A stretch of 64,000 bases of DNA from Purpureocillium takamizusanense (lineage: Eukaryota; Ascomycota; Sordariomycetes; Hypocreales; Ophiocordycipitaceae), in assembly GCF_022605165.1 (NCBI RefSeq), contig NC_063069.1, positions 3,968,001 to 4,032,000 of the forward strand, written 5' to 3'. A program made the position numbers and the translations under genes. Below are positions 1 to 12,087 of this stretch, piece after piece (position 1 is the first letter of the stretch; the number at the start of each line of letters is the position of its first letter). The notes below the pieces were generated by a model. That model had not been told where the DNA came from and searched no databases. It worked only from the letters and a program-made list of their open reading frames with translations.

Positions 1-474
1 CTGTGGGAGGTCGGACGCAAGACGCCCGCCATGGGCGACGCCTGGGCGGCGAGAGCCTACAACGCGTACCGCGATGCCATGGCGCGGTTTCTGGGGCAAG
101 ACGTGCCTGCGCCGGTGCCCTTCGACCAGGCCGTGGCCGAAGTACCAAAGGAGTTCAACGGCAAGCCCGTCATTTCGCGCGCACTGTCGCCGTCGAACCT
201 CTACTACGCCTCGGGCCGCATGTGGTATTTTGTGGACTTGTCGCCGCCGGGTGAGCTCAACGAGCCGCCCATCTTGTCCCGGCCGATGCGATCCTTTGAC
301 GCGCTGGCGCTGTCGGCGCTGCTGACCCTGGCGCTGGGGACGCCACCAGTTGTGTTTGGCGTGAGCAATACGATGGAGACGTTGGGTAAAATGCCTGCTG
401 GATACGTACGGACCATATATGAGGCGGACGAGAGGATAGAAAGGAAAGATTGCGATATCCTTTTGGTGATGTAA
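1..474 (+). CDS. 3' end of an unidentified protein (partial)
   Basis: An open frame enters from the left edge (first codon CTG at base 1) and ends at a TAA at 472-474, giving at least 157 residues. The true start lies outside the window; an ATG at 31 is in frame but need not be the start. The visible part has a proline- and alanine-rich stretch, a segment around YYASGRMWYFVDLSPPGE, and a small-residue helix (ALALSALLTLALGTPPVVFGV) too short and too near the end to call a transmembrane segment confidently. I do not recognise the family. GC-rich third positions over the whole length support real coding sequence. The downstream neighbour is an isochorismatase-fold protein on the same strand, 530 bp away, so co-transcription is not implied. 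Confidence 0.5.
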   Translation: MWEVGRKTPAMGDAWAARAYNAYRDAMARFLGQDVPAPVPFDQAVAEVPKEFNGKPVISRALSPSNLYYASGRMWYFVDLSPPGELNEPPILSRPMRSFDALALSALLTLALGTPPVVFGVSNTMETLGKMPAGYVRTIYEADERIERKDCDILLVM

Positions 475-1004
475 CGGGCCGGTCGATGATGTGTTGCCAC
501 TGCTGTGGCGTTGTGTCGGCGCTTGAGCGGCGCCCAGCCCCTCTGGCTGAATATCTGAGTTGACGATAGAAGCGCCCCAACGGCATTCACCCAATCCTAC
601 CAACAACATGCTCTTATTAGGGACCTGCCCATGTGCTTGGTAGTCCGCGCGGATGCTCGGCCGTGCCAGGCGACCTCGGCGCTATCTCCAGCGCTCTGCA
701 TCTAGTCTTTATTATTAAATTCAGATTCAAATACTCGCTCACCTCGCTCGTCGAATGGAGCGTCGACTCCACGGCGTCGATACACACAATAGACAGGCGT
801 CTTCAATCGCGAATACGCAAGGTTCCCCTTCCCAGGCCGCAGGCTAAGGATCAAGTACCCGTAACTCAAGCGCCGGGCGGGACGCCAATCGACCATCGGA
901 CACTAACTAACGCAACGTCCGTCGTCACGACACCCGTGGCCAACTCTTGACTCACGAGATCGAGTCCCTGGTGAGAGAGCATAGAACTTTGCGCGATACA
1001 GGCC
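475..1004. other. Intergenic stretch
   Basis: This 530-bp gap holds the terminator of the partial gene and the promoter of the isochorismatase-like gene. It has no recognisable coding exon or repeat. The bases just before the ATG at 1005 (ccATGG) make a good eukaryotic initiation context. Confidence 0.5.
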
Positions 1005-1889
1005 ATGGCTATCTTGCCGCATAATAAAGGCGATTTCGTGCCAGTCGTGGCAAGAAGCAGCACGGCGCTTCTCCTCATTGACAACCAGCTTGGCTTCCGT
1101 GATGCCGCCACGTGGGGTAGCGACGCCTCTACCCCAGGCTATGACAGCAACATCGCCGCGATCCTGGCGACGTTTCGCCGCATATTCGACTCAAAACCAG
1201 ATGGCGAACGGCCGCTCATCATTCACGTTCAGCACAAGTCGGTATGGACAGATAGCCCGATGCACCCGAGCCACGTCGGCCCATATGGCACCGGCGGAGA
1301 GGAGAAGCGCGGGATCGACTTTCTCGAGTTTGCGGCGCCGCGACTCTTCCGCAATGGAAAGCACGAATTCGTGTACACATTCGATGAGCCAACCGGCCCT
1401 CCGCCGCCATCTCAGCAGCCAGTGCCTCCCCGACCGCCGCCAGACGAGATCATCATGACCAAACACGGGCACAGCGTCTTCATCAACACGCCGCTCGAGA
1501 TGCTGCTCAACAAGAGGTGCATCAAGACGCTCCTCATTGCGGGGATGACGACAGATCTCTCGGTCAGCACGGCGGTGAGGATGGCTCACAACCTTGCTCT
1601 CGTCGGCAAATGGGGAGGCAAGGGGAATATGGAGGACGCCGCCGAGTCAAAACTACAGACGGACGGCGTCGGAATGTTTGTCAAGACGCCCGCGAGCGCG
1701 AAGGAAGGCGAACGGGGCGAGGATGGCTACCTCGTCTTGATGCCGCGTATAGTGCTCATCGGGGATGCGACGAGGGCGTTTGGAAAGGCCGGCGTTGATG
1801 GACAAACCGTGCATAATGTGCATGTAGAGAGCTTGAAGGAATTCTGCGAGGTGAGGGCGACATCGGAGATCCTCGGCGGGCTCGAATGA
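1005..1889 (+). CDS. Isochorismatase-family (cysteine hydrolase fold) protein, nucleophile replaced by Ser
   Basis: An intronless 294-residue protein of the isochorismatase/cysteine-hydrolase superfamily, whose members hydrolyse amides, nicotinamide-like compounds or isochorismate in the cytosol. The first strand carries the catalytic Asp (LLLIDNQLGF, Asp26). The catalytic Lys is in IMTKHGHSVF (Lys153). The nucleophile elbow reads AGMTTDLSVSTAVRMA. Fungal relatives usually have Cys where this protein has Ser186 (TTDxC pattern). The absence of Cys is also known in true isochorismatases, so substrate class cannot be deduced. Compared with compact bacterial members (about 180-210 residues) it carries two insertions: a proline-rich loop near residues 131-146 and a hydrophilic loop near 202-236. 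No signal peptide is visible. The fold assignment is secure; activity is an inference. Confidence 0.85.
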   Translation: MAILPHNKGDFVPVVARSSTALLLIDNQLGFRDAATWGSDASTPGYDSNIAAILATFRRIFDSKPDGERPLIIHVQHKSVWTDSPMHPSHVGPYGTGGEEKRGIDFLEFAAPRLFRNGKHEFVYTFDEPTGPPPPSQQPVPPRPPPDEIIMTKHGHSVFINTPLEMLLNKRCIKTLLIAGMTTDLSVSTAVRMAHNLALVGKWGGKGNMEDAAESKLQTDGVGMFVKTPASAKEGERGEDGYLVLMPRIVLIGDATRAFGKAGVDGQTVHNVHVESLKEFCEVRATSEILGGLE

Positions 1890-2172
1890 TGCCCCTCCCT
1901 GCACGAATCGGACCTGGAGCCTGATGTGAAAGGCGGACAAAGCCTATCGTGGTTGATGGTACTCGGTTAGATGCGCCTGATCGTGTAAATTGCGCTGATG
2001 CATTCCACATACACCCATTGATCTAAATGCAGTCATACGTGGACACAACCTTGACGTTGCTTTTCCTTGTGAGTAAATGATGCCCACTACACGCCAATAC
2101 ACAGCTGACTTAAATATACCCTCTCCTGCCCATTGAGAATAAATCCTCTCGTACCAGGTCAGGCCCACGCAC

Positions 2173-4910
2173 TCAGATTGTCAGATATGTCTTGAGCGGT
2201 AGCTTCGAGCTGCTCCGACCCACGTAAATCTCGTACTGTCCTCGCTGTAGTTGCCATTTCTGCGCACCCGTGTTCCAAATACTCAAATCGCGACGTGTCA
2301 ATGCGAAGGAGACCTGCGTGCCCTGTCCGGCAGCCAAAAAAGGCTTCTCAAACCCACGCAGCTGCTTGGCCCGGCTGCCGGGAATGCGGACATATAGCTG
2401 AGCGGCCTCGGCACCATCGGCATGCCCGCCGTTCTTGAGCGTAAATGTCACCGTGGCAATCATCTCCCAAAGGTCCTCCTGACCGCCGCTGACGACCCTT
2501 CCGGTAGGCCACTCGCTGGCCCAGTTGCCGCTGGGACCGTTGATGGCAATGTTTGAGTAGTCGTATCTAGTGTAGCTGAGTCCAAACCCAAACTCGTATC
2601 GGGGCACGACGCGATTTTTCTCAAATTGCTTGTAATCGGTGTAAATACCTTCGTCAAAGTTCGACTGCGGGTCTTTGCTGCCGTTGGCGGGCGTTGGGTT
2701 CAACAGGGCGCCGTAGTCAGACTCTTGCTTGGCCACGGTGTAAGTCAGCTTGCCAGAGGGATTCGCCTCGCCCCAGAGAACTGAAGTCAGGGCATGGCCG
2801 CTTTCGGCTCCTGGAAGATGGGCGAAGACGATTGCCGTGACATTTGGGTGGTTGACGAAGCCATCGACGAGACGGACCCCGGCGTTGTGTAAGACGACTA
2901 TCGTTTTGCTGCACTGATTCGCGACCTGATTGATCAGGTTGTCTGTATAGTCATCTTGCAGGGCAGGACGATCATGGCCTTCAGTGGCCCAGGCATTCCC
3001 AAAGACAATGCACACGTCACTCGTTGGGTCCACCACTGGCGACGAAGATGTGAGGTCCTGGAGTAACGTGAAACGATCCTTAGCAGCCTTCTCAACCAGC
3101 GCAGTCTGAGGCGAGGTAAACGTTGCTGGCGTAATGGCTCCTGATCCACCGGCACCCCATAGAGTGCCGCGTGAGCCGATTGGGGTTTGATCTTGGTTTG
3201 GGAGCCCCCAGACTGGCGCCAATCCGACCTGCCACGCTGGAAACTTGTCGCCTTCTATGGGTCGCGCGAAATCGGGAGTGTTGGCAGAGTATCCAAAGAT
3301 GGATACTTTGCGCGGCGATCGAAGTGGCAGAGTCTGTCTCTCGTTCTTGACAAGAACGTGACCTTCGATGGCCCCCTGCAGTAGGATTGCATTGGCGTCG
3401 GGGCTTCTGCCCTCGACTTTCGGGTGGTCAACGAACAAGTTAGAAGGCATACCGACGCCAGGCTCGGGAAAGTCAGTATCTTGGTGGACTTGATACCAAG
3501 CCGCAATGATCCTATTACGTGATCTGGTCAGTTCTTTCCTGGCGTGAGTCGAGTAAAGTAGGGATACCTTACCTGGTGGCCATGTCATTCACTCTCGATT
3601 CTGGAACGGAGCCATTCTTCACCGCATCCACTAGTAAAGATTCCCAGTACCCTTTTGCAGAGGGCATCCCCATATCTAAGCCAGCCAGAGCGTCGTGAAC
3701 GCCAGTATGCTGCGCCCCCCAATCGGACACGACGAACCCCTGATCGAGTTAGAAACCGCGATCTTCCAATATCCTCGGCAGGTAGCCCGTAGCATGTGCA
3801 TACCTGAAAGCCGATCTCCGTCTTGAGCAAGCCATTTAAGGTCTTGCTGTTACCGCATCCGTACGAGTTGTTGATGCGCTGGTACGAGCACATGATGTTG
3901 GCCGAGCCCGCCCTGACGGCATCTTGAAAGGGCCTGCAGAAGCCAATCAGCCGAAAGTCTCCGGGCCAATTGTGCAATCCAAACATACCAGAGATATAAT
4001 TCGTGCATGGTTCTATCATCAACATTGGACGAGACGGCAGCGACATCGTCTTCTGGTACTCTGTTGGTCTCTTGCTCGTTGGCGATGTAATGCTTGTCTT
4101 GGTCAGCATCGCTTCTCGCTTACTGCAAGCTTTCGCCTGACCTTGGTACTGGTTATGACTCTTTGCGACTGGACGCCCTGGACGCCCTGGGCGACAAGAG
4201 AGCCGGCCAAGTATGGATCGGCCGAGAAGCCTTCCCAATTGCGGCCGCCTTTCACAATGCGCCAGGCCGGACCTACGACCGGACCAAGAAGTACATTGAC
4301 TCCCTTTCTGCGAAACTCGGCCCCCATCGCCGCACCGCGCTTGTTTGTCAAGTCCTTGTTCCAGCTTGCGTTAGTAATAGTCAGCGAGCAATCAACTGCA
4401 AGGGAACGTGGTTCGGAGATATACCTAGCTCCCACGTGTATTCCGCTGGGGTACCCGTTGACCAAATCTGTCGCGCGAAGACCGTTCCCTGCGTCGCTAA
4501 GGCACATACCCGGAAAGTTGAGTCTTGGGATGGCAGCAATGTTGCCGGAGCAACTATTGTTGCGTTTTGTACCGCCCGTTAGGCTCACCTACACTTTGTT
4601 GAGCTGACGTACACCAGACACAAGTCATTCTGTTCTCGCACCTTTTCTTCTAAAGTCATCTGCTTGACCAGCATCTGTGCTCTCTGGAATGAAGCCGCCC
4701 ATTCATCGTTCCCTCTCGTCGGAGCTGCAGCCGTGTCAGCAGGGATACAAGTTGGCCACTGCCCTTGTGCTGTCGGGGTGTCATACGAGAAGAGATGTCT
4801 GGAGATGTTGCATACTGCCGCTTGTCTCCATTTACAACGCACACAGCCGATTGAAGCGCAAGTAAAACTGTGAGGCCAGTCGTGCCCGGTAACAGAGACG
4901 GCAACATCAT
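2173..4910 (-). CDS. Secreted GH3 beta-glucosidase (8 exons)
   Basis: Glycoside hydrolase family 3 enzyme removing terminal beta-D-glucose from cello-oligosaccharides and glucosides, probably extracellular. Exons on the minus strand: 4910-4787, 4724-4642, 4588-4425, 4364-4142, 4092-3989, 3933-3804, 3739-3573, 3511-2173; total 2334 nt, 777 residues. The N-terminus ([19 protein letters not shown]) is a signal peptide. The (beta/alpha)8 domain shows [39 protein letters not shown] and the nucleophile in [13 protein letters not shown]. The alpha/beta sandwich and C-terminal fibronectin-III-like domain ([20 protein letters not shown]) follow. Introns 3, 4 and others use some AAG acceptors, which are less common. 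Length matches family 3 fungal enzymes of the 750-870 residue class. All key residues are present, so it should be active. The neighbours give no operon-like context. Confidence 0.92.
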
Positions 4911-7900
4911 GGTTGCAACATCGAAGAAGTCCTTGCAACTTGAACTTTGCTCTGAGTCGACCAAGTGATGTGCATTGCGAATCCATCTCTAATATCAAGG
5001 GTAGTCTGGAGCTATTCAACACCTCGACCCCGCCTTGCAAGCGGATGGCTTTGGGCCGATGCGCGGCCCAATGTCGGCTGTACGACGATCACAGCTCCAA
5101 ATCGCACGATCTTGTACATCACGGTGAGGGTGCCGACGGCTGTTGCCGTATTTATGCCTCGGGATGGCTCAATACACAGTGTTATACGTAGAATACGGCC
5201 ATGATCGACATACTACACCGCATTGCAGTGCTGTTTTCGAATGGGTGTGCCACCAAAGCTTCTCAAACCCCTTCGTCACAGCAATGTGGAGTTTGGCGAG
5301 CCTAGTATAGCTTCACACGATGTAGGTCACGCCGTGGGACTGCATGTGCCATACCCGTTGTATCGGGCATGGACTGTTGCATCGCCGCGACTAAATGGGC
5401 CAAGTCTCGTGGTCTTTCTTTTGGTCGGGCCGATTTCGCCGGTTGCTGTACCGAGCTGCACGTTCTCCTCGTCGAATGTTGTAGTGGACTTCGTATGTAC
5501 AAGTGTGGTGGCCATCGCTTCTTCGGCCGGTCGGTGCCGTCGGCACTTTGCTATCCATGTCTACATGCCATGCCTCGGCTTCTTCCCCGCATCTGATCGA
5601 AAGGTCTGGCGTCTGGCGTCGCAGTGGACCTGGGGCAGGGGCGCTCGTATCAGAGATGTTGACATCTATCTGGGCGCCAACGCTCTGCAAGGGGATGACT
5701 TCAGCGAAGATCGGGCAGGCACAGCCTGATGCTTGCAGTTCTCATCCGCGCAAATCACGACCGGCGAAACGAAACATGACGACATGCCGCCTGTCGGGGA
5801 ATATCGTGTTTGCGGGGAAGCGGGGACTTGTTCCTTTTGCCGGCTGGTGTCGAAACACCCACCCCGCAGTCCAACAACAAATCAGGGCATGGCGACGGTG
5901 CAACTGGTGGTACGCATACCAGAATGTCACTGGTGACGTCGATTACCAGTTGCAAGCGCGTTCACTCTTTGTCACTTCTAAATGTCTATTGCCTCGGCCA
6001 AGTCACCAGCTTGACTGGCTAGGGGTTAGGGGTAAAAATGCTTGATGTTAGGGATGTGTGTGATACACTCAGTCCTCTTGACAGATGACTGAACATTCGT
6101 GCTTCAAGATCGAAGATGATTGCCCCCGCCGGAAAAATATCTCAGACTTTGTCCCACTTCAGCTTATCCACGGCTCATCGGCTCATGCCATTATACTCGA
6201 CCCACGCTCACGATGTCACTGTCCAAGTCATCACTAGCTGGGACGACATAAGCACCCAGCATGACGCACCAGTAAACTGGCAAAGTACGAAGTCATAGAG
6301 ACGGCCTGCGTTCATTTCAAGTCCCTATACCGGGACTCATGATTGTGTCAGTATCCAATTACGCGTGTGTCAATTTCACTCGGGTCGAAGCGGCCAGCCG
6401 CAAGACGCGAGCCGAGCTTGAAGGCATCTTAAAGCTTGCAATTCGAACTGTCGTTCTCACGCTCCATTCAAATCGCGCCTATATATCAGAGGTACGGCAA
6501 GAGTCTCGTTTCGGGACATGTATGGAATTTTACTCTGAACTCAACGATTACCAAGAAAGTGTCTGCTTTCAACCGTGATGCTGCGGCGCATGTACCATAA
6601 ATGCAGAACTCCCTACGCAACGGCCATCACGCCATTAGCACCTGAGCCATACTCATTCTTCGTGTGTAATAAATTTTGATTTACCGACCATCAATCGATG
6701 CGAAAATGACTTGTAAAGCTTTTTCCGAGCTGCCTGCTTCGTTCATCCCGCTAATCGCAGGGACAGTATCATCAGGTCGTCGATTGGTACACCCAGATCA
6801 GATGAAGAGCAAAGTGACAGAGAGCTTGACCAGAAGTGGAATCACTTTGTACTTTGTTAGCGAAGCAAAAAGGTGGCGGCCGAAAAATTGCGATCTGCGA
6901 ACGAGATGCATTCTCAATCGGGCCCACAATGGCGACATGGCTAGGTCAAGTGTGCGCACCAACAATGATAACGCCGGATGGCGTGACTTGCGCCAAAATG
7001 CACAATGGCATTCAATTGAATCCCCCAAAAAGCAAAATATTTGTCCCTCACTGTCGAGTACCGAGAACAGCGCTTTTAGATGGTCGTGGATAATGGGGGT
7101 GATGTGTTGGGACCTGTCGAAAGCGCCATCACGCAATAAGGCGACCAGATGGCTTTAGCCGCTCCATGCCCGAATGGATACATGAGCGCGACGGCCGGCG
7201 CGTTCGTGGGCGCGAACGCCATTGGACGGGGGGTTTTCAGTCCCCTTTCTTTGAACCGCCTGTGCCTGCCGTGTCCTGATTAAGCTTACCTTTACCTTAA
7301 AGAGCAGAGTTGTGGGTTGGCGTTGTCGGATGCCCCCGCGTTCCGTTTCCTAAATCGTCATCAAGAACCAATAAGACAAGGGTTCTGGCAGCTTGCCCTT
7401 GTCTTCCCTGGTTGCGTTGCGGCTGGCTTGCTAAGTCCCGTTGTCAGCCCTCAGATGGACTGTAGGAATTGATCGGTAGATGGAGCTTGGACGGCAGGGG
7501 CATATCGCCGACGCGGATATTGGCGGATATTGCGAGGTTGAGACGCCGGCAGTTGTAGTTGATGTCGGGGCGCGGGAATTGACCACGACCCCATTGCATC
7601 GGCTCTGATAGAAGGAATTGGGATGATGGTCATCAACAGGCATTTAAAGGCTTTGCTTGTCAGGCTGATGTCAAGTTGTTCCAGTTTAGACCCTGCTTGT
7701 AAAGGACACCTCCATCTCAGTGATGTGCCCGGGGCGATCCTCGATCGTTGGAGGTTCCCGCCAGCGCTCTCAGGAGCCAGGTTCGAGGCGCCACGCTTGT
7801 TTGTCGATACCGCATTTGGAAACTGCGCTGCTGTTACTAGCCAAAGGCTCATCATCATGTCTGTCCCATGTCGGCAGTTGTGGCTTTGCCAGGCAACCGT

Positions 7901-8414
7901 TCGACAAGGCACACACCAAAGTTCAACCTCTGCATGGTAGTCAGTCATTAATTAAACTGAATTGAGCACGATTTCATGTCGATCTCCAATGTAGACAACA
8001 CTCACTGGCCTTGTGTCCCTGCAGGGGGCAAATGAACCATATGGCGTGCTGTGTGCTGTTCAAGAAGCTGAACTGCCTAACCTCAACTTCGGCGTAGCGC
8101 TGTGATTGAGGGGCATGACGATGAGCAGTTGGACTCGAATCTTGAGAAAAGAAAAATGAGGATGTAGCACGAGGCACACGCTTGGCCATCACACGGCGGA
8201 AATGGCGCTTATTAGAGTAGATGGCATCATCGCATCCCAGGTGATCGAGACGAAGCTTTCGGGCACGTTGTAGAGATTCAGAGGACATTGTGTGTGTATA
8301 TATATCTTGATAATCTGCTCAATATCGCTCAAAAATCGCTCCCTTGACCGTCAACCTCAAACCCGTGAATCATCCCTCAAAGCTCGAATCCACGTGACAC
8401 CCACACGTTCGACG
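4911..8414. other. 3.5-kb stretch without a convincing gene
   Basis: I find no exon chain with a recognisable domain. The longest open frames (168-180 codons near 5223-6045, 160 codons at 6676-7158, 165 codons on the minus strand at 7451-7948) lack domain signatures, overlap one another in several frames and show no codon-position bias, as expected for chance frames. A short AT-rich TATA-like run (tatatatat, about 8297-8305) lies 110 bp before the start of the next gene and may be its core promoter. Base composition drifts toward AT compared with the flanking genes, so the stretch may be decayed sequence. Confidence 0.4.
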
Positions 8415-10254
8415 ATGAAGTCCCTCGCCCTCGCCGCGGCCCTTGCCGGCCAGTTGGCTTCTGTTTCTGCCTCACCAACTGTGGGCAGCAAAGTTGTCGG
8501 CAAGCGAAATCCCCTTGGGATAAGCCTTCCTCCCCTGATTCCCTCTATTCCTGGAGTCACGGAGCCACTCGCGTCAAACGCTCCGCCCTTGCCAATCCTC
8601 CAGATCCCGACCCCTCCTGTGGACAGCCCCCCGTTTGAGGTCAATACCAAGATCAAGCCCAAGAAGATCGGCTACTTCTGGACTGGCGCTGGCGACAATG
8701 TCCACAAAGACTTTCTTGTCACAACCAGCCTTGACGATGTATGAGCCCATACATCCGAGGGTGGTGCGTTGTGCTAACTCTAGCTCTTTGTTAGGACACT
8801 TTCGGCACAATCATCGGAATTTCTGATGTCCCTACCAGTGGCAACTCGCCACATCATCTGGGGCCCTCGCTAGATGGCAAGACCCTTGTCGGTGGCGGCC
8901 TTCTGTCACTGCTCAAAACCCAGGACACAGCCTTCTACTGGGACACGAGCGACCCATACAGCCCGAAATTCACCCACAGCAACCGCGCACTACTTAGCTC
9001 CATTACGGATGAAATTCGTGCCAAGCCTGAGGGGTATGGGTGATCGACATACAGCGGCCGTTATTTGTGCAGATGCTAATAGGTATTCCAGTGGCTTCTT
9101 CATCACCTACATGGGCAGTGCCCTGGGAACGTCCCCTGGTCGCTTGGTCGAGACCGATGCCAAGGGCAACATCATCCACGAGTGGCCGGAAGATGTTGAA
9201 GGAACTGTATGGTCGCTGAGGTCACCCCACGTAGGACATGGCTAACAGTTCAACAGCTTAACATTCTTGGAGAGCAGTTCAGCCCTCACGGCCTGAGCAT
9301 CGACTTTGAGAGGGATGTTATTCTGACATCTGATTTCGTCGTTCCTCTCTCCATCCTCAAACCTGTCTCCGCCCTCGGCATCCAGAAGGCCAACACCCTG
9401 CGCCTCTGGAGATTGTCTGATCGCAAGATCCTGTCCACCATTACCATTCCCCACGTGAGTCAAACGGATCGTGAAGCTCGAACGCCGCTAACGAGCAGCA
9501 CAGGGTGGCGGTATTCAGGATGTGAAGTTTATTCCAGGCAACAAGGAGACTGCTGCTCTTGCTACGTTAGTCATACATAACCCTCAGGCATGTTCTCGAA
9601 TGCTGACATGGCGTGGCAGTGCCGTCGAGACTGGCGAGGTCTGGGTCATCTACCCGTTCCGCAAGGATGCCAACGGCAAGCAGGGTGTGGCGGAGCTTCT
9701 TTACGACCTCGGCGACAAGGCCAAGAAGTCCGTTGCCATCTACTCCGACATTTCTGATGACGGCAAGTGGGCGTACTTCACCCTGACCCTTGGCAACCAC
9801 GTTGCAGCTCTGGACATCTCCGACCTCAAGAACCCAAAGCGCCTGGACAATCCGAACCAGGATCAGCCCATCATCGGACCCCACTACGTCAAGATCTCTC
9901 CCGACAAGAAGAATCTGCTCGTGACGGGATACTTTGTGCAGGCTGGCGATGTGAGTGCCGTGACGAGCGAAGACAGTAGCTAGATATAGGCTGACATTGC
10001 CAGATCTCCGTCCTGAACACTCCGGGTGACTACAAGGGCCACTGGATCGACATCCTGCCTGATGGGTCACTCAGCTTCAACCGCACCATCGACTTCGAGG
10101 ATATTTTCACCAAGACCCGTGGTGGTGCCGTACGTCTATTTGTCGCAATCCCGATTTTGATGTGTTCGTTCACTAATTTGATCTGGGTTCACAGCGTCCC
10201 CACAGCGTCGTCATATTCGACCTTACTGACCCCAAGAATCCCAAGTACTACTGA
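8415..10254 (+). CDS. Secreted selenium-binding-protein-like (SBP56 / methanethiol-oxidase-type) beta-propeller, 8 exons
   Basis: Exons 8415-8738, 8795-9033, 9092-9206, 9257-9454, 9504-9565, 9620-9950, 10004-10129 and 10195-10254 join to 484 residues. All introns are GT-AG, 50-65 nt. The start MKSLALAAALAGQLASVSA is a signal peptide followed by a KR site (about residues 32-33) and a proline-rich spacer. The rest reads as a multi-bladed propeller with blades marked by HHLGPSLDGKTL, SPHGLSIDFERD, GGGIQDVKFIPG, VAIYSDISDDGKWAY, GPHYVKISPDKK and RPHSVVIFDLTDP. The HxxxxxxD/GxHG-like pattern is that of the selenium-binding protein 56 family, some of whose members oxidise methanethiol. The family is normally cytosolic, so secretion is noteworthy. 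The specific activity is unknown and the family call is moderately sure. Confidence 0.7.
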
Positions 10255-11194
10255 GCTCAAGGCGGTTGGAGTAAGTTTGGTGGCCATATGCAGGATTTCG
10301 TGCGAGGCCACCAGACGAAGACATCCAGAGTGGAATAGAGGAACGGGGAGGACTCGCAGCACGCGGATATCTACTTCGTCAAGTTACATATACTATTCGC
10401 AATTTTCTCTTTAATAATAATACATGTCCTCGATGAATACTTGTACACGTTCCTCAGCGGAAAAGACCAAGCTGAAACGGTTAGCGCGCTCATAGTTGGT
10501 AAACCGGAAGCTCGGCAAGTAGCGTGCATGCATAATTCCTGCGTCGAAGGCTTCAAAGACTGGAACAATTGTAATTGTCACCTAGCCATTGAGGGACCTG
10601 AGGTAACTCTGCCTGGCCTGGCCTGCAAAGCACCCTTGGCGCCTTGACGTCCTCCAATCCGGTTCCAGTGGCTGTGCTTCCAGGGCTGTTCGTTGGCTGC
10701 GCGCCTGCTGGTGTGCTAATGGACAGTTTTCTTTGAGGGTGAACCCGCAGCCATTCAGCGACCAAGTTGACCCTCTACGGTGCGTGAGCGATCGCGTAGT
10801 ACAGGTTGATGAAGCCCCCAGCAGGACACCATCAGCGCCGGAAGACGGCACATGATTCTTGGGAACCAGGACGGCCTGTCGTGCGGGGATTTGTCAACGG
10901 CGCGGCTCCGAAGTTGGAGGTTCCAGCTCCGAGCCTACCTTGCAAGGTCAGTTAAAAGGGCTTCCCCGCCTGTCCGACGAGCCGGATCGTGCCAGCCTCA
11001 GCTTGCCTCCAGTCATGTAACTCAAAGACAAGAAAGCCGCAACTCGTCAATACGAACAAGAGTGCCCGAACTTCGAGATTATGCGCGTATAACGCAGTTA
11101 TGTGACGTCTTCCAGCGCACCTGAAGTCTTATGAGAGAAAATCCACGGCTATCGCGACGACTCCCACGAAGGTGCACTGGGCACGCTTGCGAAC
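10255..11194. other. Intergenic stretch
   Basis: 940 bp with no coding exon I can defend. It contains the 3' region of the propeller gene and the upstream region of the small membrane protein. No repeat or RNA gene was seen. Confidence 0.4.
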
Positions 11195-11638
11195 ATGTTC
11201 ATCGCAGCGCGGGCCTCCGAGAGCGATGCCGACGACAAGAACCACGTCAACCTTAATGTTCTTATTCCAGTCGTCATTGTCCTTGGTGTATTTGCGTTCC
11301 TCTTCTTCGGCTGCCTTGGTCTACCCTGGCAGCAGTTTCTGGGCCGCAGGTTCGGCTTCAAGCGTGAGCGGCAGCAGTCGTACCAGCTGGACCCCATCAT
11401 CCAGGCGAAACTCGAGAACATAGAGGCGGGCCGGCGACTATCCACTGCGGCACACCCGCCAGGTCATACCTTTGAAGCATCATCGTTGCATGGCAGAACA
11501 CACATCGGCACAAATAGCTCTGCAGAGGCGAGTCGGGTGACCATCGGCCCCGAAGCCACGCCGTGGGATCCTACTGCGTCAGAACCGGGCGCGTCACGGT
11601 ATATACAAGCTCCACCGCCTATTTATACGACCAAGTGA
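11195..11638 (+). CDS. Small single-pass membrane protein, hypothetical
   Basis: A 147-codon frame encodes a hydrophilic N-terminus (about 20 residues), one strong transmembrane segment (VLIPVVIVLGVFAFLFFGCL), a basic patch directly after it (RRFGFKRERQQ), then a proline-, serine- and threonine-rich tail ending PPPIYTTK. The positive charges after the segment predict N-terminus outside/lumenal and tail in the cytosol. Tails ending in PPxY-like motifs can recruit WW-domain ubiquitin ligases; here PPPIY is near but not exactly PPxY. The stop codon overlaps a perfect donor (AAGTGAGT at 11632-11639), so the last codons may instead be spliced to a downstream exon. I do not recognise a named family. 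The membrane segment is the only firm feature. Confidence 0.45.
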   Translation: MFIAARASESDADDKNHVNLNVLIPVVIVLGVFAFLFFGCLGLPWQQFLGRRFGFKRERQQSYQLDPIIQAKLENIEAGRRLSTAAHPPGHTFEASSLHGRTHIGTNSSAEASRVTIGPEATPWDPTASEPGASRYIQAPPPIYTTK

Positions 11639-12087
11639 GTGGTAGAGTAACTGGATACGCGTCGACATGCGGATGGGATGACGCGGCGCCAGCCTCCACG
11701 CATGGCCCTCACGACGATCGAGGTGGCTGCACGGACGCCTTTCCGCGGACACATCATGGTGTCAAGCAGAGCGCAAAGCGCGTTGGACGAAAGTTGGCAC
11801 CCGATCCGATACTTTCACAATGGCATTATGGATCTGAAGGAATAAGAGTCTTTGCAAACTGGCGATGGAAGCTGCGAGGTATGCAATCGGGCCGAGGAGC
11901 CGATGTTGGATCGCGCTGGCGCTCTCAGCCGTGGGAGCGTTGGTATGGCACCTTGACTCCACGATAGTTGCGGCTTCAGGTGAAGCGCTGGAACCGATAT
12001 GATGGGAGCTACGGACATGGAATTTTCGCGTGATATCAAATTCGTTATTTCGTCGAGCCTTTAACTTCTGGCCGACATCCACGAGTC
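11639..12087. other. Stretch between converging genes
   Basis: 449 bp between the stop of the small membrane protein and the stop of the HET gene. It could hold a further exon of the upstream gene (see that entry). No other structure was seen. Confidence 0.35.

Noticed and set aside
4787..5040. Apparent frameshift at the start of the GH3 gene
   Set aside because: A 62-nt intron (4725-4786) with GTATGA donor, GCTGAC branch site and CTGCAG acceptor joins the signal-peptide exon in frame, so the gene is intact.
6015..6060. Telomere-like words (taggggttagggg, ttaggg)
   Set aside because: Only two imperfect, non-tandem copies. This is too little for an interstitial telomeric array.
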